64,000 bases of DNA from Epiperipatus broadwayi. Lineage: Eukaryota > Onychophora > Udeonychophora > Euonychophora > Peripatidae. The stretch covers positions 124,001 through 188,000 of the forward strand of contig JAQFVV010006256.1 of assembly GCA_028023455.1 (NCBI GenBank). Reading direction: 5' to 3'. Position 1 is the stretch's first letter. Each line of letters begins with the position of its first letter. Under the pieces are notes generated by a model. The model was not told the origin of the DNA, did not search any database, and worked only from the letters and a program-made list of their open reading frames with translations. Both the position numbers and the translations under genes were made by a program. Positions 12,906-24,905 of the stretch are shown here, piece after piece.

Positions 12906-13646
12906 TCTCATGAAATTACATAAATAACATCTTTTAATAGTTATTGGCTATCATTAGAAAAATTACTAAAGTTAAAAAACATTTTTACAAAATACAAAAA
13001 TATACGCATTATATTATATGCTATAAATTTAAATGAAAGTTCAATAATTATCTTAGTCCCCGGGAACTTGTGTTATTCAGATACATAAAAGTGTAAACTT
13101 ACTATATACTTATAATATGGCTATATGAACTGTCTGGATAATGTCTTTATTTTCAGCTTCCAGTGGAATTAGTTGGTGAAGTGGTTGTCTCATAATTTGT
13201 GGGAAGTCTTGGTTGGATACAGATTTCTGGATGTAGATAGACGACAAGATCAGTAGCACATTTTCATACGTGGGTGGCGGGGCAAAAGCCAAGTACATTT
13301 ACAACTTCTTACCCCATAATCACCATCTTTATACCTGAATATTTCAGTCAGTTACATTTCAGTTATATTTCTCGGTTGTAATTTTAACGATCAGATAAAA
13401 TATCTATTTTTCACTGGCAATTTTTTAATTGCCAAAATAATTATTTTTACCAGCGTTTCTCCCCTATATGTCGAAAGAGAGAGCTTTCTCCTTTCTTGCT
13501 CTAGTACCAAAGGCTAACTAACTGTCCACAATTTTTTTTCATTTTTAAATAATAATAAAAATGTTTTATTTCTTTAATCTGATGCAATATCTCCAGTTAT
13601 TTCCTAATTGGTTGGAAATTTTTATTTTTTTCTATGAGATCCAGTT

Positions 13647-14104
13647 TTGATAGCGAAAATATGTGCAATATCTATCTCATTTAATTTCGAATCTTTTGTT
13701 ATCTTTCCAAATTTGGCTTCCCCTGTTAAATCCTACATATTTGACAAAAGAAAACCTTTTAGCATGTTCAAGCTAAAATCAATTTTTTTTTATAATTTAG
13801 AAAATAAAATTACAATACAAACAACAAAGGTAGAATTCTGCCTGGATATGTAGATTATTTTTCATAGATAAACATCTCTTTTACAGCAAGTTTTTTTTAT
13901 CATTAAGAGAGAAAAAGTGTAACATAATTTTTATTTCTAATTTTCTGTCACTTTTTTACATCCCATAAAAAAAAAAAATCAAAAACAAAATATATACATT
14001 TGTTTATTTCACATTTGGCATTTAACCATTATATATATATGTGCACATTTCATAAAAAGATAATGAATAATAGCTCACATGAAAACATATGATGCGTAAA
14101 ATGT
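13647..14104. other. AT-rich sequence, no gene seen
   Basis: Homopolymer-rich AT sequence between repeats; no recognisable coding similarity. Confidence 0.4.
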
Positions 14105-14335
14105 CTATTCATTTGATTTCTTTAAAAAAATATATGCCTTACCAACTCTGCTTCTGTTGCAGTACATTCTAAAAAAAAACCAGGGCTTTGAAGCATAATT
14201 TTTTTTTTGTTCTGGCAAAAATGTTTTCCTCAGTTTCCGGTTTGAAGCCCTGAAAAAAAAAAAAAAACTAGTGCCCTCAGGTACACTTTCGCCAAAAAGG
14301 TAGCCCCCAGTGTCTAAAGGTTTGGCCACCCCTGT
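14105..14335 (-). mobile_element. hAT-like element terminus (solo end)
   Basis: Read on the minus strand the segment begins CAGGGGTGGCCAAACC, a typical hAT terminal inverted repeat tip. It contains two poly-A/T-interrupted GC-richer blocks around CAGGGCTTCAAACCGG. No matching opposite end was found within about 1 kb downstream on the minus strand, so it looks truncated. The open frame on this strand is an accident of the repeat. Confidence 0.5.
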
Positions 14336-14455
14336 TCTATAGCATGAAATTAGACTTATTTTACAGCATTATAAATTATTTATATATATAAAAAAAAGAA
14401 AAATATTATATATTTACAGTTGGTTAGGATTTAAACCCAAGAAATTATATATATA
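14335..14455. repeat. Dispersed repeat copy shared with 3.54-3.67 kb
   Basis: Second copy of the AT-rich repeat described at 3.54-3.67 kb, same orientation. A partial re-duplication (CTTATTCTACAGCATGAAATTAGAC) follows at about 14.48-14.51 kb. Confidence 0.6.
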
Positions 14456-14528
14456 TATGCATTGGAGTACAAAATAGACTTATTCTACAGCATGAAATTA
14501 GACTATTATTTTACAACATTACAAATAT

Positions 14529-14912
14529 GTAATAATTATATTTGTAAAACACATACTCGTTACATAGAGTAATATATATTAAGGCTATAACCTTAAGACT
14601 ATCCGCCTGAACAAACGGCAGTAGGGACCTCTGCAAATCTTAACGCAAGATTTATTTAAAAGACAAGAGAGGCCACTCTTATCTAAACCTACGTTTTAAA
14701 TAAATAGGAGAATCTAAAGCATTTCGATTTGAGAGAGTAAGGCAATAATAAATACCTCACTGATTAAGTCCACAATTTCTATAACACATTAACATTCGCG
14801 AAATCTTTCGATTTATAACGAGTCAATGTTGAGATCTTATGCTTAGAAATCTTTTAAGATAATATAAAGTTGTAATAATTATATTTGTAAAATGCATACT
14901 CATTACATAAAG
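14529..14912. repeat. Pair of 42-bp direct repeats 342 bp apart
   Basis: GTAATAATTATATTTGTAAA followed by A-C/G-CATACT-GTTACATA occurs at 14529-14570 and again at 14871-14912 with few differences. The segment between holds a GC-richer block (CCGCCTGAACAAACGGCAGT). This is either a tandem duplication or a short insertion flanked by duplicated sequence. Confidence 0.6.
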
Positions 14913-15688
14913 GTAATAAAAATGAATGTAATTGGAGTATCTTTGCAATTTTTTTTTAAATAAACAAAAAACAAAGAAATCTTATTTTGGTATCAAAAAA
15001 GAAATACTTAAAACTAATTAGAAAAGGATAATAGTAAAGGTACTTAGATTATATCATGATATTATGGTAGTGTAAATATAAATAGGATGAGAGACTTTGG
15101 AAAGGATTTACTTCAGTGCTGAGGAGAGTTCAAGAAAAAAGTTAAAAGGACACTGAGTTTGCAAAAGAAAAAAAACTAAATGAGAAGAATTGACTTAACA
15201 CATGGCTCATCTCAACCCTTTAAAAGAATTATTAACTGTAATGGGATAAATTAGAATGACATCTAGTTGTTCAAAAAAACTTCTAAATCACAAACTCTCA
15301 TTCAGTTAATATGGTAATCAGGCTATGGATGAAAATCTTCCCATGAGGAGATAAAATCTTTATTAGCGTTCAGTTGAACTGGATACTATGTAGCTTCCTT
15401 CATATTTTAAAAGTGTGTTGTTCTTGCCTATGCCAATAATCTATGCAATAAGAACAGGCAGTTGCTATCATCTTTTGCCTGATCTTTATAGACCTAACTA
15501 TGATGGCTATGCAATTTACATGTGACATCATTATATCTGTCAGTAATGAAGAATAACCAAAGAAGATAAATCAGATGAAGCACTGAACTTTACATTGTTA
15601 GTGACTGTTACTTATATAAAATTATCCCAAAGATTCAAACCTACTTGAGTCGACTAATAATAAAAATTAGAATTCTAAATAGATATGG

Positions 15689-15932
15689 GCAAGATTCATT
15701 TTATCTAAATAAAAGGCATATAGTACATATCTTTATTTTCTTTTCAGCATTTAATATTTTTGGTTATTTTAACACATTTTAATATTTCCATTTTAATTTT
15801 TAGCAAAATTCATTTTATCTAGATAAAAGCCCTTTATAAGTTATTATAACACATATCTTTATTTTTTTTTCAATGATTAATATTTTTGTTTATTTTCACA
15901 CATTTTAATATTTTCATTTCTATCTTTAATAT
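15689..15932. repeat. Tandem duplication, unit about 113-130 bp
   Basis: Two copies (15689-15801 and 15802-15932) both run GCAA-ATTCATTTTATCTA, GATAAAA-G, ACATATCTTTATTTT, then TTAATATTTTTG-TTATTTT and ACACATTTTAATATTT. The second copy has a small insertion. Confidence 0.8.
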
Positions 15933-16138
15933 TTCTTGTTATTATTATGCTTAAGCATTTGCTTAATTAATATTAATTGTGAGGAAATTGGTCAATCATT
16001 CATATAGCATATATGAACTCTTGAGTCAAATTTAGTTAAGTTTAAATGACCTTTGGTTTGCTATAAATTCTTCCTTGTTTAACATTTACTTATATTGTTG
16101 ATTTGTATAGAAGTATATTATAATGTTTGTTATATATA

Positions 16139-16435
16139 AAGCTCGCAAAACAAACTCTTAACAAACTTTGTTGAATACCCTCAACCTCAGACCGGTTTCT
16201 GCTACTGACATCCTCGGTATTTAAGTTAGATAGCTGGATTGGAAGACATATGGATGTCTGAAAATTTTAGAGTTTCTACTTAATAGTTATACATTAGATA
16301 AAGTGCTGGGCTTGTCCTGATATTTTTAATCTAATGATTGAATATCCTAGCACCTCACTGAGGACACCAGTAGCAGAAACTGGTCTGAGGTGGGGGGTAT
16401 TCAACAAAGCTTGTTAAGAGTTTGTTTTGCGAGCT
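16139..16435. mobile_element. Foldback element with about 75-bp inverted repeats
   Basis: The left arm (16139-16217) starts AGCTCGCAAAACAAACTCTT and runs through TCAGACCGGTTTCTGCTACTG. The right arm (16361-16435) is its reverse complement with a few changes. The central 140 bp contains GTTAGATAGCTGGATTGGAA and GATGTCTGAAAATTTTAG, which recur at 44-45 kb, so this belongs to the same foldback/MITE superfamily as the nested cluster there. No transposase. Confidence 0.88.
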
Positions 16436-16439
16436 CTAT

Positions 16440-18720
16440 TTATAACAATTGTAAACACAGGCTTTATTAAATTAGGTCATGTGATATCTGACTTATTTTT
16501 TTTTGTAATTTTATAATGTTTGTAAATATTTTTTTGATCATTCTGTTTTTTTATTTATTTATATTAGTTTTAAATATAGCGTCTGTTCACTCATTCTCAT
16601 TCCAAACCTAAATAGAGATAGTTAGCCACACATACCGAGAAGGTACATTTAATTGAACAGTTAAACAGGGTGATATCATTCTTATGATGTTGCCAGAGGA
16701 GTTTTTAAAAGCATTCTTTCAGCAATAAAAGTGACTTTAAGGGATATTTTCCTATAAAAATGTTTGTGGAGGTGAGAGTTTATTGCTTTTCTCTCTGAGT
16801 ATTGCTTTAGTGTAAGATGTTCAGGAAATATAACTGATTAGCGATTTGATCATCATCAATGTCAATATGATAAAATACAGCAAAATAAGGCTTTGTATAA
16901 ATATAGATTTTTTTCTTATAAATCAAGCTTAAATGCATGGTAGAAGGAATCATTCTTAGATCATCATAATTGAAAAAGAGGATCCAGTATAGTATTTTAA
17001 TCACAAAGTATAAAGTTATAAATTTTGTTAACAATATTTTTATTATAATTATTGCAAGAAGTAAATAATTAAAAAGTTTGAATCTTTATATATAAATTAA
17101 GCTTTCATTTGTTAAAAGATTATTAGTTCTTTAAATATTTTAAGAAATATAATAAACTTATTCTAAACCATAATATTTGTACATATTGTTCTTTTTCATA
17201 AAAAGCATTGTGAAAAATGCAAAAAAGAAATGAATATTTAACATATTGGAAAGGAAGTATGTAACATAAGTGATAAATTAGCCATGGGTAGATTATTGAT
17301 GTAAAAGAAAATTTTTATATACTATAAGCATTTACTATTTTACTTCACATTTCAAATAAATGAATAAAGATCTTAAAAGAAATGCAAATGAATTCCAAGA
17401 TGCATTTTTCTTTATATTACTCATTTATTATGATTATATCTGTATTTTTGCAGAACTTTTATATCTATTTTATTATTTACATATGTGCAAATAGCACATT
17501 TTGCTGAATGACTTAGTTTTTTGACATATTGATATAAAAGCCCATTTTTTATATTAATTTTTTAAAGAACCATTACAAGTAAACATTGATTTGAACTAAA
17601 ATGTTTATGAATCTTGAAACATCAGATTTTATTCTTCAATTTATCCAATGTATAGCAGAAACATTCAGTGATCCCCCACCCCCACATAATGCATATTTTA
17701 ATCAGATATTAATATCTAGTTTTTATTTTATATTAAATATGGCAAAGAGTTGTATGCTATAATAATTATTAACCAGTTTACTCAACTCCTTAATGAGAAT
17801 TTTTACAATTATCACAGTTAAAGAAGTATTTTACTTTTGTCTCTGTGATTGTATGTATATGATACAGACATACATGGTTATATATTCATCTTAATGTGCG
17901 TGATAACATAAATATAAAAGTTTAATGCATATATAAGATTCAAGTTTAATCTTGCTAAAACTAGATAATTTTTTTTTTTGATAATAGTTTAATGTAAAAT
18001 ACAACTTTGAATTTATTTTTATCACTTAATAAGAGTTTTTTTTCTTTCCAGCATATGTATTTGAATTTAAAAATAAGTAAACTTGAGATGTGATTTTTTT
18101 TTTTAATGAATTGGAAAAAAGTTCTAGCCATTTTATGAAGTTAATGCTATATATTGAAACAGTCAGATCTATCAATCATCCTGTTTTACCTATTATTTTA
18201 TATAGTATTTATTTCCCTATTTATATATCCAAGTCCGCATATATCAGGTTAAAATTAAACTTAAATATTACAATAATCATATGTGTTCGTGTATTATGGC
18301 ATACATTGTTCAATGCTTATGCATATGTATAGTAAATTAGTGTATACACACATACGTATTATTTATTAAGTAAATGTAAACCTTGCTGTGTGTGTGACAA
18401 AAAAACCTTTGTATATGCAGAAGAGAAATAATGCCATAGATTTAAAAGTATTATAAATTTTGTTTTATTTTAAATTTTATTATAATGTTAATATAGAAAT
18501 TAATTTATTTTGCTTATAAAGATAAATTTCAGTTAAATGTGTTACATATAGAGTAAGATGTTTACAAGTTTTAAAAATGTTTTCTTTAAAAAAAAAAAAA
18601 TGTTATGAAAATAATCCCTTTCACCGAATATTGACTTAATTAAATGTTAAAGGCGAAAGTACATTTTAAAATAATTAATCTGGGTTAAAATCTAGGGAAT
18701 TGCCTTACAAAAAAAGGAGA
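16440..18720. other. AT-rich non-coding stretch
   Basis: No gene, long repeat or RNA recognised. It contains poly-A/T runs and a C-rich run near 17675. Confidence 0.5.
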
Positions 18721-20220
18721 AAACAGATAGATAACTCAGCAGGATTCCCTGGCTTTGCTAAAAATATTACAAAGTAGAAGAGAAAAACAAATCTAAAACC
18801 AAAAGGTGGTAAACAAGTTTTGCAACTGACGGAGAGGTAGGAGGACAGTGTATAAGCTTTAGCCCAGCCATTTTGACATTAATTATTCATTCTTTATTAA
18901 GAAGATATGTTAAAATTTTTTGTGATGAGAACTGTCGAATAGTGAGCAATAGATTTGCTGTCTATCTCCGGGAATCCTGATCTACAAAGATGGGAGGACA
19001 TCAGTACCAATAGCCTGAGTTGCAGAAATAATGGAAAGGCAGCCCAAGATCAAGCGACCATGCAAGTTAACCGTAGAAGACGGCATCGGTAACCGATTTC
19101 TGCAGATTTTAACTCATCCTTTAAACTAAACCTAAAACTTTCCAAGCTAGCTAAATATAATATGTAAACGGCCACTTTTATTTAAACTATTTTATTTGAA
19201 TTCTCCAAATGTTAATTTCTAAAATTCAAACTAAATGTATCTTTTGTTTTATCTTTTAAATTCGTAAGTTTTGCTTAATTTAAATTAAGCTAAGCAAAAG
19301 TAAAGCTAAATTTTAACTTTCACTTACATGAATCAATAACTAATAATTATTATTATTTCTTTCTTAAATTAAGTCTATGCCTATATTGTTTGAATTATGT
19401 ATTTATTAATTTATGCTATGTTTTATTCAGAATAGAGTTTGCTAATATTCAATGTAATTAGTGAGAGATGATTAGATGCTCTTACATTTATTTAATTCTT
19501 TGTTCATTAACGCACATACTGAATTCCCTTCTGAAAAGAATATAGAACTTATTTTATATAATAAGGTAGATTTATTTCAAAATAAATTATTTAGTTAGTA
19601 TTTAGCAGTGATAAAATACAGCATATTATTAGAATTTAAACTTGTAATGCTTCCTAAATATGCTGTAGTCCTCCTTAATTTCATATTAATAGCTATACGG
19701 ATACTTTAATAAGCTAGATTTTATTATATTCATTTAGTAGCATAATTATTGATGCTATCTCTATGCACTGGCTTATGGTTCTCATGGAATGAAACTAGAG
19801 ATTTTGCATATTAATTTTAGTTATGTTGTTATATAGTCAGTGGGGCTAAATGTGTTCTTAGGAAGCACATACATGCCATTACTCCTTGTTGTTATTCTTG
19901 TATAAAATGGGCTTGGTTTAAGGTCAACCCATTTAATTAGTTCTGACAGCATTCATATACTGGAGCACAAGGATCCAGATGATTTATTTATTCATAAGTT
20001 GTTCCGATCACCCCGACTAAATGTCTCAATTTCACAGCAAGTAGAACGGTTCACGGGAATGGATTATGCGGTGATGAATCCCATAATCAAGCCCACATTC
20101 GAGATGCACAAGTCTGGTTAGCTCCAACTAACGTCGGTTCATCTTTATCCACTACTACCACATTGGACACTTCCTATATCTCCATCCTGTATGTTTTTCT
20201 TCATTTCTTCCACAACCATT
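18720..20220. other. Non-coding stretch with a GC-richer block
   Basis: A moderately GC-rich block at 18.83-19.10 kb (TGACGGAGAGGTAGGAGGAC, GACGGCATCGGTAACCG) interrupts AT-rich DNA and may be a transposon fragment of unknown class. A short palindrome built on GCTTAATTTAAATTAAGC lies near 19.27 kb. No coding match. Confidence 0.4.
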
Positions 20221-20226
20221 TTATTA

Positions 20227-20740
20227 TTAATTAACATGACTTGTACTGCTGCTGGCATATTGTTCCTTATTATTGTGATTATCAAGCTTTCTGATAAAGA
20301 GTATGCTGACAGAAACTTCGTATTGCAGCTTGCTTACAGAAAAACTGCTTATAGGTTCTACCATTCTCTCTAGAATATGTTTGCTGCAAGACTTCCCTAA
20401 AGATGCATAGTTGCCTCTCTTCACTCCAAAAACTGTGCATGATGGCATGTCTATAATCCCCAAATGTCTGTGGCTTTATACTTAAAGTATGCCACCAATC
20501 TCTGGCCACACCCTGTAAATGATTACAGGCCACCACAATCTTTCCTTGTTCCTTCCATTTGTACAACTGAAACACTTCTTGAAGGCTTTCAAGATGCTCA
20601 ACCGGGCTTTCTCTTTTATCAGCCATGAAAATTTTTATCTGGATGGAAGTCATAACTCTAGGTTCTATTTGCCTACTCTCAATTTCCTTTCTGTGCTTCC
20701 CCTGTTCCCTTTTACCTCTTAGCCTCTGTCTCCTGCTCTC
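20227..20740 (-). pseudogene. Retrotransposon gag-like remnant
   Basis: Gag is the structural protein of LTR retrotransposon particles. The minus-strand frame 20653 to 20282 contains VEHLESLQEVFQLYKWKEQG, CNHLQGVARDWWHTL and FGDYRHAIMHSFWS. This is the pattern of the retrotransposon gag domain: an aromatic-rich helix, a hydrophobic L-x-G-x-A-x-x-WW block, and a Y/F-x-x-F stretch. A charged lead-in (QRLRGKREQGKH) lies upstream to about 20740. The frame breaks near 20290 and continues in another frame (FSVSKLQYEV). No protease, polymerase or LTR was found next to it. Likely a degenerate fragment; not obviously part of the 57-60 kb Gypsy element. Confidence 0.55.
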
Positions 20741-21080
20741 AAAAAAAAAAAATAAAGAATGTGCTATTTATCTCTTTAATTATTTACTTAAAGAGGAGAG
20801 AGTAAAAAAACCCCTCTAAATCACTTTTCTCTCTTATATATTCCACTGAAAACATTATTTATTTATCTTATATTAAAAGACAAATCCCTACTCCAAGCTG
20901 TCTCTACAATACACATCTACTTGCCCAAACTGATTCAAAATACTTAACTCCAGCCTCTTACCCCTGAAAATATTTCTCAATTGTCTGAACAAATTCTCAC
21001 ACGGGTTGAAAATTTGAAGCACCACGTTGTCTCTGCTAAAATTTATTTATGTAACGGTTGGTTAAATTTTTAAATTACCT

Positions 21081-21305
21081 TTGATCACAGAGGGCGCCAC
21101 CAGATATTTGTTAGATAGAGCATGTTCTATAAATGAGAGATTGAAAAAATTGTGTGAGAGAAATAATGTTATGTTTGTGGATGTGTGGGATTGTTTTATT
21201 GGAAAGAGGGAGTTATATAGTAAAGATGGGTTGCATTTAGGAAAACAAGGAAGTGAAGTTTTAGGGAGTTTAATTTATAAAGAATTTTTTTCGGGAAACT
21301 TATAA
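21081..21305 (+). pseudogene. LINE: SGNH/GDSL esterase-like domain, C-terminal part
   Basis: The frame (RYLLDRACSINERLKKLCE, then VMFVDVWDCFIGKREL, then YSKDGLHLGKQGSEVLG) carries the D-G-L-H-L block that holds the catalytic Asp/His pair of SGNH hydrolases. Such domains occur in or before the polymerase frame of several CR1-like and L2-like LINEs. The catalytic Ser block at the N terminus is missing because the element is truncated. The first codons (before about 21097) come from the flanking repeat, so this is not a real start. Confidence 0.65.
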
Positions 21306-21359
21306 AGGGGGGTGGGTTTTTAAATTGCAATATTATTAAAAAAAAAAAGAATGGATGGA

Positions 21360-22474
21360 ATATAAGAAAGAAGCAAAAGGAATTTAATTTAAATATAGAT
21401 ATAGAGAAGGAATGGGTTTGTAAAATTAATGGTAAGAAAGTAATTTATAAAGGTAATGGAGAAGAAAGAATTAAAGGAATTTATAAAAGAGTAGTTAGGA
21501 AAGAAGAAATTGTTAAAATTGGGATTTTGAATATGCAAGGTGGTAGGAGACCAGAAAAATGGATGGAATTAAATAAAACAATTGAAAATGAAGAGCTTGA
21601 GGTATTAGCAGTAGTGGAAACACATCTAAGAGGAGAACCTATTTTGAAACAATTGGTATGGCAGGGTATAAATAGAAAAGAAAAAGAAAAAAGGGGTTGT
21701 GGTATAGGTATTACATCAAAAAAATATTTAAATATTGTTAAATGTCAAGAACATTTGTGGTTTGAAATAAGGTTGAGTCAAGAATGGATGATGGCTGTAG
21801 TTTATATAGCCACTGGAGATAGTCAAATTATAATGGAATGGAATAGTAACATATATGAATGACTAATTAAAGATATACAAAGTTTTAAAGAAAAGGGGAA
21901 GAGAATAATGGTTATAGGGGATATGAATGGACATATTGAAGAAATTGATGATGTAGATAATAAAAATGGACAGCTTTTGAAGGAATTTTGTCAGAAAGTG
22001 AATTTGAGTATTGGAAATTTATTAAATATTTATGAGGGACAATACACATGGTCTAGAAATAATATATTTCATACAATAGATTATGTATTGGTAGAGAAAG
22101 AGGGAATAAATAAAATACGAAAAATTAAGGTATTTGATAATGAAAAAAAAGTATGTACTAGTGATCATAACTTAGTTGTAATTGAAATGGTTAGTAATGT
22201 GATGGAGAATAGAAATAAAAGTAGAAATAATAGTGAAAGATGTGGATGGAGAGTGAATAATAAGAATAAGTTGGAAGAGTATAAAATACAAATTGAAGAA
22301 ATCATGGAAGAGTGGGTTAGGGATGAGTATAAGGACTGGTGTAAAGAAGTAGAAAAAGTGGCAAATAGGGTTTTAGGTGAGAATATTCAGAAGAATAAAA
22401 GTAATAAAAAAATGAGAATTAGTAAAAGTGTAAAAGAGAGGAAAGAAGCATGTAGAGAATATGTGTGCTATTAA
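21360..22474 (+). pseudogene. LINE: APE-type endonuclease domain
   Basis: The frame opens with VKIGILNMQGGRRPEKW (N-terminal Asn of the nuclease), then VVETHLRG (the E-T catalytic block), and RGCGIGI. VIGDMNGHIEE follows (the D-x-N metal-site block), then YTWSRNN, IDYVLV and TSDHNLVVIEM (the S-D-H catalytic block). All major APE-family blocks are present and in order. One in-frame TGA at 21860-21862 sits where the reading otherwise continues unbroken in the same frame. After the nuclease a basic, helix-rich linker follows to a stop at 22472. Confidence 0.85.
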
Positions 22475-23755
22475 GAATAAGGAAAGTGAAAAAGATATTA
22501 ATGCTAAATGGGAAAAGTACTTAGAAAAGAAGTTAGCTAAAATAGATAATTATAGAGAGAGAATGAAATTGAATAGTAAATTGTTGGAGGATATTAATAA
22601 AAGTGGAAGAGATGGGAGTAAAAAATTTTGGAATTATATTAAAAGGAGGAATGTAGGGGGGAGAGAGAGATAGTATTACTAGATGATGAGGGAATAGAGT
22701 GTAGCTCTAGAGAAGATTTAGAGATGATCTTAAATAGATATGTAATGAATATAGAAAAGATGTTAGATGTGAATGATAGAGTGATAGAAAACATGAAAGC
22801 ATATAGTTATGGGAATATTAGGTTTTCAGAAAATGAACTGAATGAGGTAGAGAAGAAATTGAAAAGTGGAAAGGCAAGAGGTTTAGATGGATGGGCAGCA
22901 GAGATGGTAATGAATTTAGGATATAGGGCAAAAGTAAAGTTATTATCCTGTTTTAATAAAATGGCACAGAATAGAGTTTTCCCAAGTAGTTGGAGTAATA
23001 CAAGAGTAAGATTATTATTTAAAGACAAGGGTAAGGATCATGGAAAGTTGAATAATTATAGACCAATAGCGGTAACATCATTTTTATATAAAGTTTTCTC
23101 GTATATGGTGGCTAGAAGAGTTGTAAAATGGATGGAAGGAAATAATGTAATGGGGGAAATGCAAGGAGGTTTTAGATTAGATAGGCGTATAGGAGATAGT
23201 TTATTTGTAGTTACACAACTTATGGATATGAGTAGGAATTCAGGTAAACAGTTATATATAAGTTTTATAGATATAGAGAAGGCATATGATAGAATAAATA
23301 GAAATAGATTATGGATAAGTTTAGCAAATTTGGGTATGGATGAAGCTTTAATAGATATTATTAAGAAATTATATGAAAATAATTATTATATATATCAATT
23401 GGGGAATATAGAATCAGTTAAAGTTAAAAATGGGATGGGACTAAGGCAAGGATGACCTATGTCACCTATTTTGTTTGTGTTGTATTTGAGTGAAATGGAA
23501 AGAGCAATAGAAAGATTAGGAAGAGGGATAGAGATACCGTTAATAAGTAGTAAGGGAATATATATTTTGTCAGGTCTTTTTTTTGTGGATGATATATTTT
23601 TGTGTGCAGAAAGAAGAGAAGATATGGAAACTATGCTGAAGACGTGCAAAGGTGGGTAAAGAGATGGGGATTAAATTTAGTGAAGAAAAATGAAATATAA
23701 TGATGGTTAATACTGAGGAAAGAGAAGATGTAGAATTTTTATTGGGAGATATTAA
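22461..23755 (+). pseudogene. LINE: reverse transcriptase domain
   Basis: After a frame change the reading shows KSGKARGLDGWAAEMV, NYRPIAVTSFLYKVFSYMVA, EMQGGFRLDRRIGDSLF, FIDIEKAYDRINRNRLW (catalytic Asp) and GMGLRQG-stop-PMSPILF. FFVDDIFLC, the catalytic FVDD box equivalent to YADD, is at about 23580-23605. The TGA at 23453-23455 falls exactly at the Cys or Trp codon of the conserved RQGCPLSP block, in the same frame. Further frameshifts lie near 22675 and 23660. Inactive copy. Confidence 0.9.
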
Positions 23756-23757
23756 GT

Positions 23758-24800
23758 GTGGTGAATAGATATAGTTATTTCGGAATTTTTTTAAGTAATC
23801 AGAAAAATTATTTGGATGAATGGGAGAAAAAATTGATAAATGAAGCAAAGAAAAGAACGGGATTGATAAAGAAATTAACAGTGTTTTCATATAATAAATA
23901 TGATGTAGTTAGAATTATATGGAAAGGAGTTGCAGTAGCAGGGTTAACATATGGTAATGATGCATTATATGTTAGTAAAGCGGTATTAAATTACTTAGAA
24001 AAAGTTCAAAGGGGAGTAGGAAGACATGCATTGGATGCAGATGTAGGGACAGCAAGGGAGGCAATTCAAGGAGAAATGGGATGGTCAAGTTTTCATATGA
24101 GAGATGCAAAAAGTAAAATGAAAATGTTTGGTAGATTGCAGTTTATGGATAATAAAAGAAGAGCCAAAATAGCATTTAATTGGGTTATGAGTAAAGGGCA
24201 GGTAACAAGATGGGTGAGAAAGGTAATGTGGTATGCAAAAGATTTGGATAAAGAATTTATACCAGTATATTTGTACAAAAGATGGGATGATTGTGTTAAG
24301 AGGATTGTTGAGGGTTGTAGTAGTAAGGAATGGGATAAAAGAATAGATTTATTAATAAAGAATAGGGAGTTAGAGAGATGGAAAAATAGTATGGAGAGTA
24401 AAAAGAGTTTAAATATATATAAACAGAATATTAGGTGTGAGTTAATATATGATAATAGTAAGGAAAGTAGTTTATTATTTAAGGCTTGAACGGGATCTTT
24501 AGCTACAAGAGAATATACATGTAAATGGAAAAATATGGGTGATTTATTTTGTAAATTATGTAAGGAAGGAATAGAAAATATTAGGCATTTGTTAATTGAA
24601 TGTAAATGCTTTAAAACAGAAAGAGTACATGTAATGAAGTTATGGAAGAATAAATTATGAAAAAAGTGATTATACAGAAAGTGAATTATTGGTTTTTTAT
24701 GCTGAGTTTGGGAAAAGATAAAGAGGATTTAGATATAAAGGTTATAGAGTTGACAAAGATTATGGTGTGGAAATGGGATGGAGCAGAATATGGGAAAATT
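23758..24800 (+). pseudogene. LINE: polymerase thumb and C-terminal region
   Basis: The frame from 23758 has SYFGIFLSNQ, KKRTGLIKKL, VAVAGLTYGNDALYV, KVQRGVGRHALDA and GEMGWSSFHMRDAKSKMKMF, typical of the C-terminal third of LINE polymerases. A TGA at 24487 interrupts just before TGSLATREYTC. The zinc-knuckle-like C-x2-C-x8-H-x4-C segment (CKLCKEGIENIRHLLIEC) follows at about 24553-24603. The next copy at 25.2-25.4 kb has the same segment without the stop. Confidence 0.85.
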
Positions 24801-24905
24801 TAGAGTGGGGAGTGGAAAATAAAGTGGCTAACAGGTTTATCTGGGCATAATTGCTGATATATTCTTGACTTCATTTAAGGAGAAGCCACAATACATCACA
24901 TCACA

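Larger units (their letters stand above)
21097..24905 (+). mobile_element. LINE retrotransposon, 5'-truncated, with esterase-like, endonuclease and RT domains
   Basis: A non-LTR retrotransposon copies its RNA into DNA at a nicked target. Here the 5' end begins inside an esterase-like domain. An APE-type endonuclease, a reverse transcriptase and a C-terminal CCHC-type knuckle follow, and the 3' end is a short ACATC-type repeat (ACATCACATCACAT). There is no RNase H domain. The element is full of purine-rich codons unlike its flanks. Stops and frame changes break it, so it is inactive. The left edge follows CAGAGGGCGCCACCAGA of a family A repeat. Domain set and 3' simple repeat suggest the CR1/L2-like group, but the clade needs a phylogeny. 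Confidence 0.85.

Noticed and set aside
13110-13298. 62-residue minus-strand frame with NQDFPQIMRQPLHQLIPL
   Set aside because: The composition looks somewhat protein-like, but there is no family match, start context or splice evidence.
21860-24489. Recoding of TGA as an amino acid in the LINE
   Set aside because: The frame also has true frameshifts, and the third TGA is CAA in the neighbouring copy, so decay explains the stops.
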